NCBI GenBank assembly: GCA_029582165.1
Contig: CM055891.1
Location: 33,272,832 to 33,336,831 of the forward strand
Direction of reading: 5' to 3'
DNA length: 64,000 bases
Origin: Portulaca oleracea
Taxonomy: Eukaryota > Streptophyta > Magnoliopsida > Caryophyllales > Portulacaceae
Below, piece by piece: positions 22,372-33,994 of this stretch. Each line of letters begins with the position of its first letter. Position 1 is the stretch's first letter. Under the pieces are notes generated by a model that was not told the DNA's origin, searched no databases, and saw only the letters and a list, made by a program, of their open reading frames with translations. The position numbers and the translations under genes are program-made.

Positions 22372-22501
22372 GTTTCCGATGCAAAATGGCCGGAAAGGTA
22401 CCCCCCAACCATTTGTTTGAGGACTTGGTCCCCTTTGAGTGCATTAAAAAAGCTCCCCCAGGTTCATTGTTAAGAATCACAGACTCCCAAAGAAATTTGT
22501 G
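22372..22501. repeat. MULE right terminal inverted repeat
   Basis: This is the inverted partner of 14753-14889. It lies about 290 bp upstream of the proposed transposase start codon and probably includes its promoter. Confidence 0.85.
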
Positions 22502-22562
22502 TGCACAGTTTTCAAGACTCGCATTCCCTCGTTGCATGTGGTTGTACTCCCTCAGCTGCATA

Positions 22563-22800
22563 CTCCCTCTGTTTGGTTTTATTAGTCGTCCTTGGAAATT
22601 GTACCAAAACTTTGACCGTTAATATTTTAATTTGTACAATGATTCATCGTATGAAATTGATGCCATTATATTCGTAATAAAAAAATACTATTAAAATAAG
22701 TATAATATTATATTTTTTTGCAAAACATTTATATTAGAAATTATTGATTAAAAATTGACACTGAAAACCGTAAATGACAGATAAAAAAGAACGGAGGGAG
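22563..22800. mobile_element. Stowaway-like MITE, family 1
   Basis: TA duplications lie at 22561-22562 and 22801-22802, with ends CTCCCTCTGTTTGG and GAACGGAGGGAG. The element is almost the same as 46674-46908 (shared AATTGACACTGAAA and ACAGATAAAAAAGAACGGAG blocks), so the family is fairly young. Confidence 0.85.
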
Positions 22801-22802
22801 TA

Positions 22803-23500
22803 TTAATTACTTAATATTTAAATTAATTATTTTTGTACTAAAATAATTGCCACTTTTTATATTTTAATATTTAATTTAATTATTTTAATATTAATAATTA
22901 TATTAAATTTTTATTTTTTTAATTAATAAAAACTAATCCTATTAACATTATTTTACTACTTATACCTTGGTATTAAAAAAACATCTTAGAAAATAGGGTT
23001 ATTTAATTATGTGGGTAGTTTTTTTTTTAATTAAACCTTGATATGTGAAAAATTTTAAAATATGTCAATTAATATGGAACGGATGAAGTATAATATTACT
23101 GTCTTCATCGTCATCAGCTTTCATCATTATATAGGGTTTTTTACTCAAAATAATCCGAAGTTAGAGGTGAGTGACTGAAAATAATCCAAACTGACTTTTC
23201 AGCTTAGAATGTGCCTAAACTTTTAATATATTTACTATAACTAAACCAGAATTGAATTCCTATATCATAAAGTTGATTTAACACCCTTAGAATTTTCAAA
23301 GATGCATTAAGTAGGTTAATATTTGGTTATTCCGTTTACATTATTTTCAGTCAAGTTCGAACTTTTCAAGGGGGTCAACTCGATTTTGCGACGTCGGAAT
23401 TCAATTATGGTATATATAATCAGAATAAATATATTAAAAGTTTGACATATTCTCAACCAAAAAGTTAGTTTGAATTATTTTCCATCATTTACTTCTAACT
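22803..23500. other. Intergenic, upstream of OMT-A
   Basis: AT-rich sequence with fragments resembling MITE arms (AATATGGAACGGATGAAGTA near 23070). No gene seen. Confidence 0.45.
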
Positions 23501-23539
23501 TTGGATTATTCTAACCCAAAAATCTTTTTTTTCTCTCCT

Positions 23540-23547
23540 TATAAATA
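23540..23547 (+). promoter_or_regulatory. TATA box of OMT-A
   Basis: TATAAATA lies 83-90 bp before the ATG. The same octamer sits at a like distance before OMT-B (36384-36391) and OMT-D (45242-45249), which supports it as the core promoter. Confidence 0.7.
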
Positions 23548-23629
23548 CTTCCCCCATACACAAACACACACTCCACAAATTAACTCACTCCATCAAAACA
23601 CTCTTCAATCAAACACAATTCGATTCGTA

Positions 23630-26438
23630 ATGGCTCCGTCGACGGAAACCAGGCCGAGCAACAGCAGCGCCGCCGTCAACGGCGGCGTTGACGACGAGGA
23701 GAGCTTACGGTACGCCGGCCAGATCCTCAACTCCTGCGCGCTTCCGATGGTTCTCAAGGCCATCATTGATCTGGGTGTCCTCCAGATCCTCTACAAATCC
23801 GCCGGAGATATGCTGTCGCCGGCGGAATTGGCGGCCAAGATCCAGGCACAGAACCCCGACGCCCCGGCCATGCTGGACAGGATGCTCCGGCTGCTGGCCA
23901 CCTACGACGTCGTCACATGCACCGCAATCCCCGCCGGAGACGGCGGCGTTGAGAGGCGGTATGGGGCGGCGCCGGTGGCCAAGCACTTTGTGCCGGATGA
24001 AGATGGGTTGTCTTTCGCTGCGACCTTGACTATGGTGCTTGACAGGGTCTTCCTTCAATGCTGGTCAGTTTTATTCCCACCTGCAAATATTATTTGTCGC
24101 TCCAAATTAATGCTTTTGCCAATCCATTACAACTGATCATACTATTGCTTGGTTATTTTTTATCTGTTACTTTAATTAACATTTTTTTTTCTAATTATTT
24201 GTCATTTTGTAATTTCGATAGCCTATTAATTATTGATTTTACTATTTTACCCTTAATAATTATTGTGGTAGAATGAAAGTTATTAAAAAATAACAAGGTT
24301 ATTCTAGTAATTATGCTTATAACTACCTCATAAATGCTACGCATATTGATATTAATCAACTCTAAATGACAGATAATTTCAAACGGAGGGAGTATTCAAT
24401 ATTCTTGCATATTTCAGTACATTTTACCAGTATCGTTATAATATATCGTCTCACTTTTTCCTCTATCTCGTCACTTTTTTCCCTTTATTTTGCATATTCT
24501 TTCATCACTTATCACATCAACCACGCACTCTCCACAAATTATATCATATCATTCATTATCTTACCTATCTTACCGCACTTTCCACAATTTTAAAGCACTG
24601 CATCATTTTCGCATCTTGCCAATTACACAAAAGAACAATGACTAACTATTGCGTGATGTCATTTTTTAATTAATAATTTTTTACATAATATTCTGTTAAT
24701 AATTACAATATTATGCTATATTATTTTTCATAAAGAATTTAATAATAATAATTTTATATAATGAATAATGGTGTATTTTAATATATTTATGATCAAAATA
24801 TTTAAATGTGGACTGCATAATTTTCAATTGACAATTAATATTAATATAAAAGGAGGAACATGCTAGTTTGACTGTTCCTTGGACAAAGTAGAATTGATTA
24901 CTTGTTCTTTTCTTTTAGATTATGCACATGCGCATGGTAATCATGCAGTTATTGGTATGTGGTAGATGAGGAGAGAGAATGTAAAAGTAGAAGATAAAAG
25001 TGAAGAGAGAGAAAGAATGATTTCACAGAAATCATGCAATATGCATGATTTGACAACCGCAGAAAAGAACCGGGCCTAAAGTTAGCCAAAAGTTAGAACA
25101 TTGTGCCTTAGAAAATTCTCTCCCATTTCCATTTTAACTATGGTGTAATAAATATTAAAGAATTTTCAATATAACTTTTTGGTTGATAGTTTTGTACATT
25201 ATATTTTATTGAAAAATTACAATGTTATAATGTTATGATAGTGTTTCCGTTACAAATATGATTATAATAATTTTATATTAGAAAATATTATATATGTTGA
25301 GAAATCAATGATTAAAAATATAGTACAATTTTTATAAATTAGTTTTGAAAATATAGTAACAATTATATATATATATATATGAACAAAATGTCCCTAGTTA
25401 ATATATATGGACAAAATTTCCCCAGTTAAACATATTTAAACTTCTACCTATTAAAATGAAAAATATAAAAATGACAATTAGATTAAAAAAATGATTAAAA
25501 AATATATAAATGACAATTAGATACTAATAATTCCGCCCCGTCTTGACTTGTACTTCTCCACTTCGTGTGTGAATTTGAATAGTACACCCGCCTGTGTGGA
25601 TGTTCATTGTTTGACCATCATTGTTTGAAAAAAAAACGAACTAGTGATTGGTCCCTAGTTATTTGTGATCCATATAATTTTAAAGTATAGTAGTAAAATT
25701 ACACGAATGTATGTTTGGTGCAAAGAAAAATTATTTTTTTAAGAAAATTATTTTTTTTAGGAAAATGGATTTTTTTAGAAAATGAATTTTTATTTGATAT
25801 TTTCCTGCGTTTGGTACACAAGAAAATGATTTCTCTGAAAAACGATTTTCACATGTTCGACAATAAGGAGACGAAGATTAAAATGCGTTTGTGTGTGTGA
25901 GAGAGAGAGATAGAGAGATTAAAAAGGGTGTATGAGAGAGAGTGGTGGAGAGAGAGATTAAAACATGTGTAAGATAGAGTGGTGGAAAGAGAGAAAGAGA
26001 GAAATATCAAAACAAGTGCGGGAGAGAGAGTGGTGCAGAGAGAAAAACGATAGAGACACTACTAAAAATAGTTGGAATATTAAATAGTTGCTAAATTGGT
26101 TGGAAAAATGGTTAGTAATCCAACTATTTTTCCAACCATCTTCAAATAGTAGGAAAAAGGGTGGTAGGAAAATTTTTCTACCATTTTAACAAAATTGGTT
26201 GGAATTTCCAACTATTTTTCCCACAAAATTTTTTGAAAAATAGTTGGAATATTAAATAGTTGCTAAAATGGTTGGTTTTTCCAACCATTTTAAATTGGTT
26301 GGAAAAAGTGGTTGCTAATACACATATTTTTAGTAGTGAGATATATAAAACGCGTGCATGAAAGAGAGAGAGAGAAAAAAAAATATTAAAACGAGTGCAG
26401 GAGAGAGAGTGACGGAAGAGGAGAAAAATGAGAGAGAA

Positions 26439-26474
<36 letters not shown>

Positions 26475-28275
26475 CAATGATTTTCGTTATGTATGAGTCA
26501 AGTAAATAATTTACAAAGGGGTGAGGAAAAATCATTTGCTTGAAAAATGGTTTTCTCTATTTTCCGGTTACCAAACACCGAAAAATAGGAAAATCATATT
26601 CTAGAAAATGATTTTCATCCCAGCCAAACACACCGAAAATATAATTACTAGAGACGACTACTCTTCTCTAATATTAGTTTTAATGAATTGTATTAGGAGT
26701 AAGTTGAAAGATGCAGTAATGGAAGGAGGAGCACCTTTCGACAAAGTACATGGAATGCATGCATTTGAGTACCCTGGAGTAGACCCAAGGTTCAATAAGA
26801 TCTTCAACAAGGCTATGCACGACGAATCCGGATACACTCTTAAGAGGATCCTAAGCAAGTACAAGGGTCTTAGTGACGTCAACACAATTGTTGATGTAGG
26901 TGGTGGTCTTGGTCATGCCCTTCGGGTCATTACATCTTACTATCCTTCTCTTAAGGGCATCAACTTCGATTTGGCTCATGTTATCGAACATGCCCCTCCA
27001 ATTCCAGGTATCTATTTAGCTATCGTATATAATATTTTTTTAAAAATCAGTCTCTCATGCATTTCAATATATGAAAAGAAAGTTGTCTACATTTGAATTC
27101 CCTCGTATCTCTCATTAGCGGGGCTATACTAGGACCCGTTGTTATTTGTATATAGTGTGTTTCAAATCAAGTAGTCTGTTTGAGATTTGATTAAGCAGGA
27201 TGAGTATAACATCACAAGCTAGATGACTAACATTTATTCATTTGAACAGTGGACATATAACCAAGGCCAAATCAATTTTTTCTAAAAGTAAGGTGATTGT
27301 GAAACTAAATATGGCTGGTTTATCACTTTAAGTTAGATTTATTCATATTTTGTACAAGTATCTTTCAAGAAATAAGTTGCAGTTACTTGAGTTTGAATTT
27401 TGAAAGTCATAATTTTTTTGGTGAGAATTGTTTGTGCTCCTAGAGACTCTAATTATTGGCCTTACGACGTAATCCCTTCCTTGCCACTAACCTACAAGGT
27501 TTACATCCTATAAAAGGAGCCATGAGTGGGCCAACTTAATCTTGTGTATACATATATATGTATACGAATGACTAACACAGTTGAGATTGCTCCCCATTTT
27601 ATAGGTGTAAAACATGTAAGTGGAGACATGTTCGAAAGTGTGCCGACGGGAGATGTTATCTTTATGAAGGTATATTACACCATTCAACAAAGTACAAACC
27701 AACACTATACATGCACTATTTGATATTATTTGTTGTCAAGAGTAATAACATAGGTATGTTTATTAAGATCATCATAGGACAACTATCAACCGGATTTATA
27801 GTTTGGGAAAAAGGCTAATTAATATAAAACGATGGATAATAAATTTGACAATAAATTCTATAATTTTCAAATGTAGAAAACTTTTAGGCTTCAAACAATT
27901 TTGAGACCAAAAAGGACTTATTATATATAAAGTGGCATTTAACTCATAACCTAAAGTATTACAACTCATTCTTCACAGTGGATCTTACACGACTGGTGTG
28001 ACGAAAAATGTGTGACAATTTTGAAGAATTGCCACAAAGCATTGCTGGAAGACGGGAAGGTGGTGGTAGTGGAGATGAACATCATGGACCATCCAGAGAC
28101 GACTATCATAGCGAAAGCAGTGTGCCAGCTGGACGTGAGCATGATGACGTATAATCCAGGTGGCAAAGAAAGAACCCGAAGGGAATATGAAAACCTTGCT
28201 AAGTCAACTGGGTTTTCTCGGGTCGATTTTGTTTGCTGCGTTTGCAACTTCTGGGTCATGGAGTTCCACAAATAA
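23630..28275 (+). CDS. OMT-A: COMT-family SAM-dependent O-methyltransferase
   Basis: Four exons, 23630-24063, 26697-27007, 27605-27669 and 27979-28275, all GT-AG, give 368 residues, normal for plant COMT-type enzymes. Residues 1-144 form the dimerisation/winged-helix region ([20 protein letters not shown]). Exon 2 has YGM-type [16 protein letters not shown] and the SAM motif [14 protein letters not shown]. Exon 3 is [20 protein letters not shown]. Exon 4 starts with the catalytic-His block WILHDW and includes [20 protein letters not shown]; the glutamates of VEMNIMD and KERTRRE match the family's catalytic glutamates. The ATG at 23630 fits the OMT-D start. Family members methylate phenolic hydroxyls of phenylpropanoids, flavonoids or alkaloids in the cytosol; the substrate cannot be told from sequence. 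HDWCDEKC has Cys where D has Ser. Intron 1 (2633 bp) is swollen by MITEs. Confidence 0.9.
25706..26640. repeat. MITE-like insertion in OMT-A intron 1
   Basis: It opens GTATGTTTGGTGCAAAG and closes GTTACCAAACACCG or CAGCCAAACACACCG, with AAAATTATTTTT/AAAATGATTTTC arms and GA-rich filler that includes (GA)n at about 26443-26473. It contains the CACTA MITE at 26057-26338. OMT-D intron 1 lacks it. Confidence 0.5.
26057..26338. mobile_element. CACTA-type MITE, 282 bp
   Basis: The ends CACTACTAAAAATA and ATATTTTTAGTAGTG are inverted, with target duplication AGA at 26054-26056 and 26339-26341. The interior folds on itself through repeated GTTGGAAAAA/TTTTTCCAAC motifs. Confidence 0.85.
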
Positions 28276-29734
28276 TGATCCATCATTTGCATCTTTTTAT
28301 TCGATCAACTTATGTTAATTTGGGATCTAAATCATGCAAATGTCCGTGGAGAGAATAATGTAGTCGGTCATGTATTAGTTCACCCTCAACCCATCCTTAT
28401 GCAGGAGAGATTATGGGTCGAAGGTGACCGACCTAGATATAGTCCACAATCTGGGTAATAATGATAGGTGCATCTATTTGAACCGGTCTATAATGTAGCC
28501 TTTCTAAGGCCTTAAAAAAAAAGATTATCAAGTCCACCCGTTATACCCTGTTTAAATAAAATTTTGAAATATTGATTTTGTTCCAATAATTAAATTGTTG
28601 AACTTTTCTAAAGGTAAGAATTTTAGATTTGAATAATTCCAACTTTGAATTATGTCGTTTTGATTTTTTTTTTGGACTAAGGCCCAATCTCATTCATCAA
28701 TGAAATAGGTCCATGCCCTACGACACTCAGTGGATTACATTAGCTAACATCTACGATCTACATCGCTGGCTTGGCATGCCATATAGCAAATTCATTTTTT
28801 TGGTTTTATTTTCAATTCAGTTGCCTAAGTGAAGAAGTTGCCATTCGAAGAAGAAGAAGAAGAAGAAGTCGCATGTGTGGTGGTCCCGGTGGACAAACCG
28901 GTGGTGAGATGAGAGGAGTTAGGGTGTGAGATGGTGAGAGATTGAGAGTGAAATTGAAATAGAAGCGTCTACAGAGCCTCCTCTTCCTCCTCCTCCTCCT
29001 CTTCTTTTTCTTCTTCTTCGATTCTAACATGCATGATTTAATATATCTATCCATAGTTCGTTATATATGTAATTCATGAATATTAATATGATAATCCATG
29101 ATTGTCTTTGTTCGTTTTGGAGTACTCTTGATGAAGACATAACAATTAATAATATGTCATTAGCAACGTTGTTGGAACAAAATGTAATTTGTTTGGATAA
29201 GTACATATAAAATCAATAAAGTATTACTCCGTAGTTCATAGTTGATGGTTGACCAAATACATGTAGTAGCTATATATGTCACAATACCAAAAAATCCTTA
29301 ATACATGATAATCTATAAAGAGTTAAGGACCATGACAATACACTGACTACATCCATGGTCAGTGATACTCTATGTATAATCCATGAATACTATTATAAAA
29401 CTCCATGATTGATTAGATTTGTAATATGTGTAATATGTGTTTACCCATATAAACTTTTATAATAAAATTCATGAATAACACATGTCACTAACATCATGTT
29501 ACATCGACCACTATACATGAAATCCTTAATTCTCACAGTCTCACCTCATGGTACAGGCAGCTTGCTGGAGATATTTTCTTTGTTTTTATTTTATTTTCTA
29601 TATCTATATATTTAAACTCTGTAAAAGAAAATACTACTTCTAAAAGACAATTTCTTTTTTTATTTTTAAAAAAAGTGTGTGCCCAAGTCATAGTTTAGGA
29701 ACCAATCAGACACCATAAAAACCTATCCAAAAAG
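28276..29734. other. Intergenic between OMT-A and CURT1B
   Basis: This holds the OMT-A 3' region, a GAA/GAG-rich and complementary CTT/CCT-rich pair near 28848-28870 and 28978-29020, and AT-rich sequence. No coding signal was found. Confidence 0.5.
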
Positions 29735-29744
29735 CCACGTCAGC
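29735..29744 (+). promoter_or_regulatory. ACGT-core element upstream of CURT1B
   Basis: CCACGTCAGC lies 240 bp before the ATG, just after an ACCAAT motif at 29701. ACGT cores of this type are common in light-responsive promoters; function here is inferred only. Confidence 0.35.
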
Positions 29745-29984
29745 ACTATCAAGATGATGAGTTTGAGTGGGTGATCTGTGTATGTTGCATATCCACCTTT
29801 CACTCCCTAAAATATATCAAACAAAATCCATCCAATTTTTCCTAGTCACTTGAAATTACCAAAAATCAATAATATTTTGTTTTTTTCTTCCTCCATTTTC
29901 CCAAAATCTGAATATATCAGCCCTTCATTAGTCACAGGCCGGAGATTGTTGATTAATTAACCCTAAACGTAGCCTGAGAGAAGA

Positions 29985-32139
29985 ATGGCCACCGCCACAA
30001 GCGGCTCACTCGCCCTCTCCTCCGCCGCCGGGATCGACGCCAGGGCGGCGCTCCGGCAGCCGGCGACGCCGCAATGTGTCAGCCTCCCCACCCTCCCTCC
30101 GCCGCCTGTGCAGTCACAGAGCAGGGTTGCGAAGACTACTTCTTATGGTATGTCCAATTCTTTCAAATCTAGTAGTACTTGTGTAAATATATGTGGGTGT
30201 TTGTAGAGCCGGCTAATAATAGATCATGTCGAATCGGATTCGTGTTTATGTTGGTGTTCGTGTAAAACTTAAATGTGTTACCTTAGTGTTTGAATAAAAT
30301 TGTCAATTTACACATTTAACCATTAATTCATTTATACAAAATAAGTCATTGTGGGATCGAAATAATAACATATCATACTCAACAATTTGTGTGATAATAT
30401 TATTCGAGTTATATATACGTAAAAATTAATTTATATTCAAAGATAAATATAAGTAAAAATTATAAGCCTTACATGTATTTCAAAAAGTATTAACTATAAC
30501 TTTCACTAAGTTTACTGATAAACGATATAATTGGGTAACAATTATCGAGCCAACGACTTGACTCATTTAACGTGCTTAATTAAACGGGTTAAGCAGGTGT
30601 TTTTTCGTGTCGAAAATCGTGACATGAATCTAATCCATTTAATTAAATGGGTACACCGTGTCAACCCATGGGTTGAAAATTTCTATCCGAACCGCTTAAT
30701 ATCGTGTTCGGTTCAAGTCGGTAATCATGTCGGGTCAGTGCTCCAGATGTTTGTGTGCTGGCTGTGAGTGTAAAAGATTATGGTCATCTAACCATCCTAA
30801 GCAATTGATAGTTTGTTAATTTCAAGTGAGTGTGTATCTAAGGTTGATTATATTTGATCCCACATGTCGCGTGCAAATGTGTTATACTCGACGCTTTTAT
30901 ATTTTACGAATGTGTGTGTATCTTATAGTTCATGGGAAGATCTAGTTGTAAAACTGTTACATTCGGCGCTTTTACATCTTACGAGGGTAGGATGTCGGGA
31001 TATTAGTTTTGGTTTTTCTATTGTATCTTATAGAATGGATAAATTTCTTTCTTTTAGACCGACTTCGGTATGACCCTTTTCTAACTATGTGTTATTGTAA
31101 GAATATTTCATCCAAGGTGAACTATAATCTATTGATACTTCATTGACAAACAATGTGACTTGACATCCTTTTTTTAGTAACAGGTCTTAAACTAGCTTTG
31201 TTAGTACATTGCATAAGATAGGGGCCAAGTTTCATTTTTAGCTCCTATTAGAACTTATTGTCTCTTTCAATACTCATCATTAGCAATAAATCACTTATCA
31301 TAAGTTAACTAAACTATATGCATGATTACAGGTAGAAAGGTTGCTAGGAATGTTGTCGCCATGGCGACAGGGGAAGCCCCCGCAGAGATTGCACCAAGCG
31401 AGACACCCGAGATCGTGAAAACCATCCAAGAAGCCGTAAGAAAAATCTCTAGTTTCCATCCTGCATGTGTTTCATTCCTCAAATCATCCCAAATTGACGT
31501 CATTTTTACCTAGCTAGTACAATTTATTCGACACGTTAATTTATGTACGTCAATTTGATGATGATCTCTATATAAATATGTATATATGTACATAACAGTG
31601 GGACAAAGTCGAGGACAAGTATGCAGTGAGCTCACTTGCTATTGCTGGGGTCGTCGCCCTTTGGGGTTCCACCGGCTTGATCTCTGTAAGATTTCTTGTT
31701 CGCGCACTCATTTCTATAATGTTTTCCTTTTTTGCGAAAATAAGACTCACACTGGAAGTTGTTATTGTTGGACTATTTATAACGCAAACTCCTTGTTTTG
31801 TTTAGGCAATTGATCGGCTTCCATTGATCCCCGGTGTTCTTGAGCTTGTAGGAATCGGCTACACCGGGGTAATTTTCCATCCTAATACGCACGAACTAAA
31901 CACGAGTAATCTGAATAAACATTCATGACAAATATTTGATTTGATGTTTATGTTGCAGTGGTTTGCATACCAGAACTTGGTTTTCAAACCCGACAGGTAA
32001 ATAAGTATTTGACTCGATGTTGCATACGAATTAATTAAGATCAATCTCAACAAAAATTAATGATGAATGTTTGATTATCAGGGAGGCATTGATACAGAAA
32101 GTCAAGGACACATACAAGGAAATCATAGGCAGCAGCTAA
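29985..32139 (+). CDS. CURT1B: CURVATURE THYLAKOID 1B-like chloroplast protein
   Basis: Six exons, 29985-30147, 31332-31435, 31599-31685, 31806-31868, 31959-31996 and 32082-32139, give 170 residues. Residues 1 to about 65 are Ala/Ser/Pro-rich without acidic clusters, a transit peptide, with likely cleavage near ARNVVAMA. An amphipathic helix follows (ETPEIVKTIQEAWDKVEDKY). Then come two membrane spans, SLAIAGVVALWGSTGLISAI and LPLIPGVLELVGIGYTGWFA, and a C-terminal amphipathic helix (EALIQKVKDTYKEIIG). The order helix, two spans, helix and the motif LELVGIGYTGWF are CURT1 hallmarks; VALWGSTGLISAIDRLPL fits the B paralogue (PSI-P/TMP14) better than A, C or D. CURT1 oligomers bend grana margins. 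All splice sites are GT-AG and the frame is open, so it is likely functional. Confidence 0.92.
30215..30745. repeat. Non-autonomous element in CURT1B intron 1
   Basis: The stretch runs from GATCATGTCGAATCGGATTC to AATCATGTCGGGTCAGTGC, with inverted GTCG, GACATG and GGGTT/AACCC blocks. It resembles the CGGGT-rich repeat in OMT-D intron 2. Confidence 0.4.
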
Positions 32140-33990
32140 GTAAATGGAAGACAAAAGAGTTGAAACAGAGATTTCTTGCAGTGTTTTCTCTGCATTTGGA
32201 TTGGATTGGAATTTCATGTTTGCTCTTTTGGTTGTCATAATATATTGTAGTAATAATCCTCTAACTTAAAGTAAATTCTTGTAATGTATTCTCTTCAAAT
32301 CTATGTCTTGCTTCTCTCAGGACTACTCTTGTGTACTTGTGTAGTGTATGAATATATTCTCTTTCTCTTAATCCTCTGCATGCCTTTGTATCATCACATA
32401 ACATCAGTCCAATATTCCCTGCTCCCCTTTTAATTAAGTAATCTTACTTATGTATTAGTGTGCCATATACTAAGTTGCTTCTATAGGACTATCTACTACA
32501 AAATATTTTCGATTTTAAATATGCCGGTTTTTGAAATCAATATCTTTTGTTACGATAATTGAAAGTCAATACAGGATCCGCAAACATCAAAACAAACAAA
32601 GACAGCAAAACAACTAAAATAAGACAAAACCACCGCTTCTAAAGGAAAACAACCAAAGAACCACAAAAAAACACAGCACTAAGCTACAGTATGGAAATTA
32701 CCCAAAAAAAAAGGAAACAAAGCAGACACTTTACTTCTTCTTGGCAGACATAACCTTCAAATCACAAGCCTTGCACTAAGGCCCTCTAACGAGCAAGAAA
32801 TGCTTCTTGAAATCAATCTCTTTGTATGCAATTTTCTCTATTAAGATAAAATTGTCCATAGGCAAAATCTCTTAAAATTTCTTAAAAACAAAACCCGTAT
32901 CAAGAATGGTTGTTATAACTTGTAGTCTGTTGGTCTTATGTACCAGCCCACATAGGCACAATTTCCATAATGATTTTTGTTGGGTCTATGTTATTATATA
33001 GACTAATTTGGATTACATGAACAACTTTGTCATTCGGCTTAGCATAAGAGTAATTAGCATACTTAAATAAGTAGGCTCAAGATAATGATCAAATAATGCA
33101 ACCACACCTTGATATATAGTTTTAAAAAATGAACTTTAATTATACTAGTCTACGAAAGTGACGTATAACAAACAATGTAGTGTAATTGTACAGTCTCAGA
33201 TCACTTTCATTGCTAGATATAACAAACAATATCATGTTGCATATTTTGGACGATTCATGATATAAGAGATAATTAATTGTAAGTTAAATAAATGCAACCT
33301 AGCTTATGCTAATCTAAGCATGGATTTGTTACACTATCCAGTAATAAAATACTCAGGTTAATTTACGTAAGTTTGGAAGTACTTGCAATGACTTGAATTA
33401 GAGTTTCATTCTGACCAATATGATATATTTTATATTTATGAGTGGAGACTAGTGGCCAAATTTTACTTATCCTAATATTGATCGTGATGTTATACTCCCC
33501 AATTAATGAATACTAATATATTGATTGACAACAAACTCAACCTAAAAAAATCTTGAACAATTCATTAAGAAAGTCTACATAGAGTTATTATATATATATA
33601 TTAAAGGAAATTCTTGATATAACGGTTGAGTTGTTGTGTGATTATGAGGTCATGGGACATCCAAGTTTTGGAAGCCACTTCACCTTTGCAGTGGGACCCT
33701 ATTGTGACATTCTATGTACCGGACTGTTATTTATACTTCTAGTCAAATATAAATATATAATATATATAATATTATAAATTTTATTAAGATAAAATACAAA
33801 AAATCAGATAGAAGATGGAGAGTGCCAAAAGAGTTGGCGGGCACCAAGATTTCTTGCAGTTTTAATTGATGTACGCACATTTTCTGAATCTGTACCAAAT
33901 TATTTGATCAGTAAAGAGCGTAATTGTACTGGTTTTATTTGAAATTGTATACGTGAAATTAATGATAAGGTCAACATGGTGGTCCATATA
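32140..33990. other. Intergenic between CURT1B and OMT-B 3' ends
   Basis: The CURT1B 3' UTR probably extends to about 32300. The rest is AT-rich; the A-rich part near 32570-32720 gives no coding signal. The two flanking genes converge here. Confidence 0.5.
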
Positions 33991-33994
33991 TCCA

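Larger units (their letters stand above)
14753..22501. mobile_element. Autonomous-looking Mutator-like element (MULE), about 7.7 kb
   Basis: The inverted repeats at 14753-14889 and 22372-22501 bracket two convergent genes: a GRF-zinc-finger membrane protein (plus strand) and a MULE transposase (minus strand). The element grew by a CACTA insertion in the plus-strand gene's intron; without it the length is about 6.2 kb. A 9-bp target duplication is not clear. A 14-bp direct repeat CTCAG(T/C)TGCATACT flanks it at 14732-14745 and 22551-22564 and may be older flanking sequence. Inner arm matches are very high (CTCAAAGGGGACCAAGTCCT is identical), suggesting moderate age. Confidence 0.88.

Noticed and set aside
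23688..24058. Long overlapping ORFs on both strands of OMT-A exon 1
   Set aside because: They are shadows caused by the high GC of exon 1; the same shadows appear at OMT-B and OMT-D, and only the OMT frame has family motifs.
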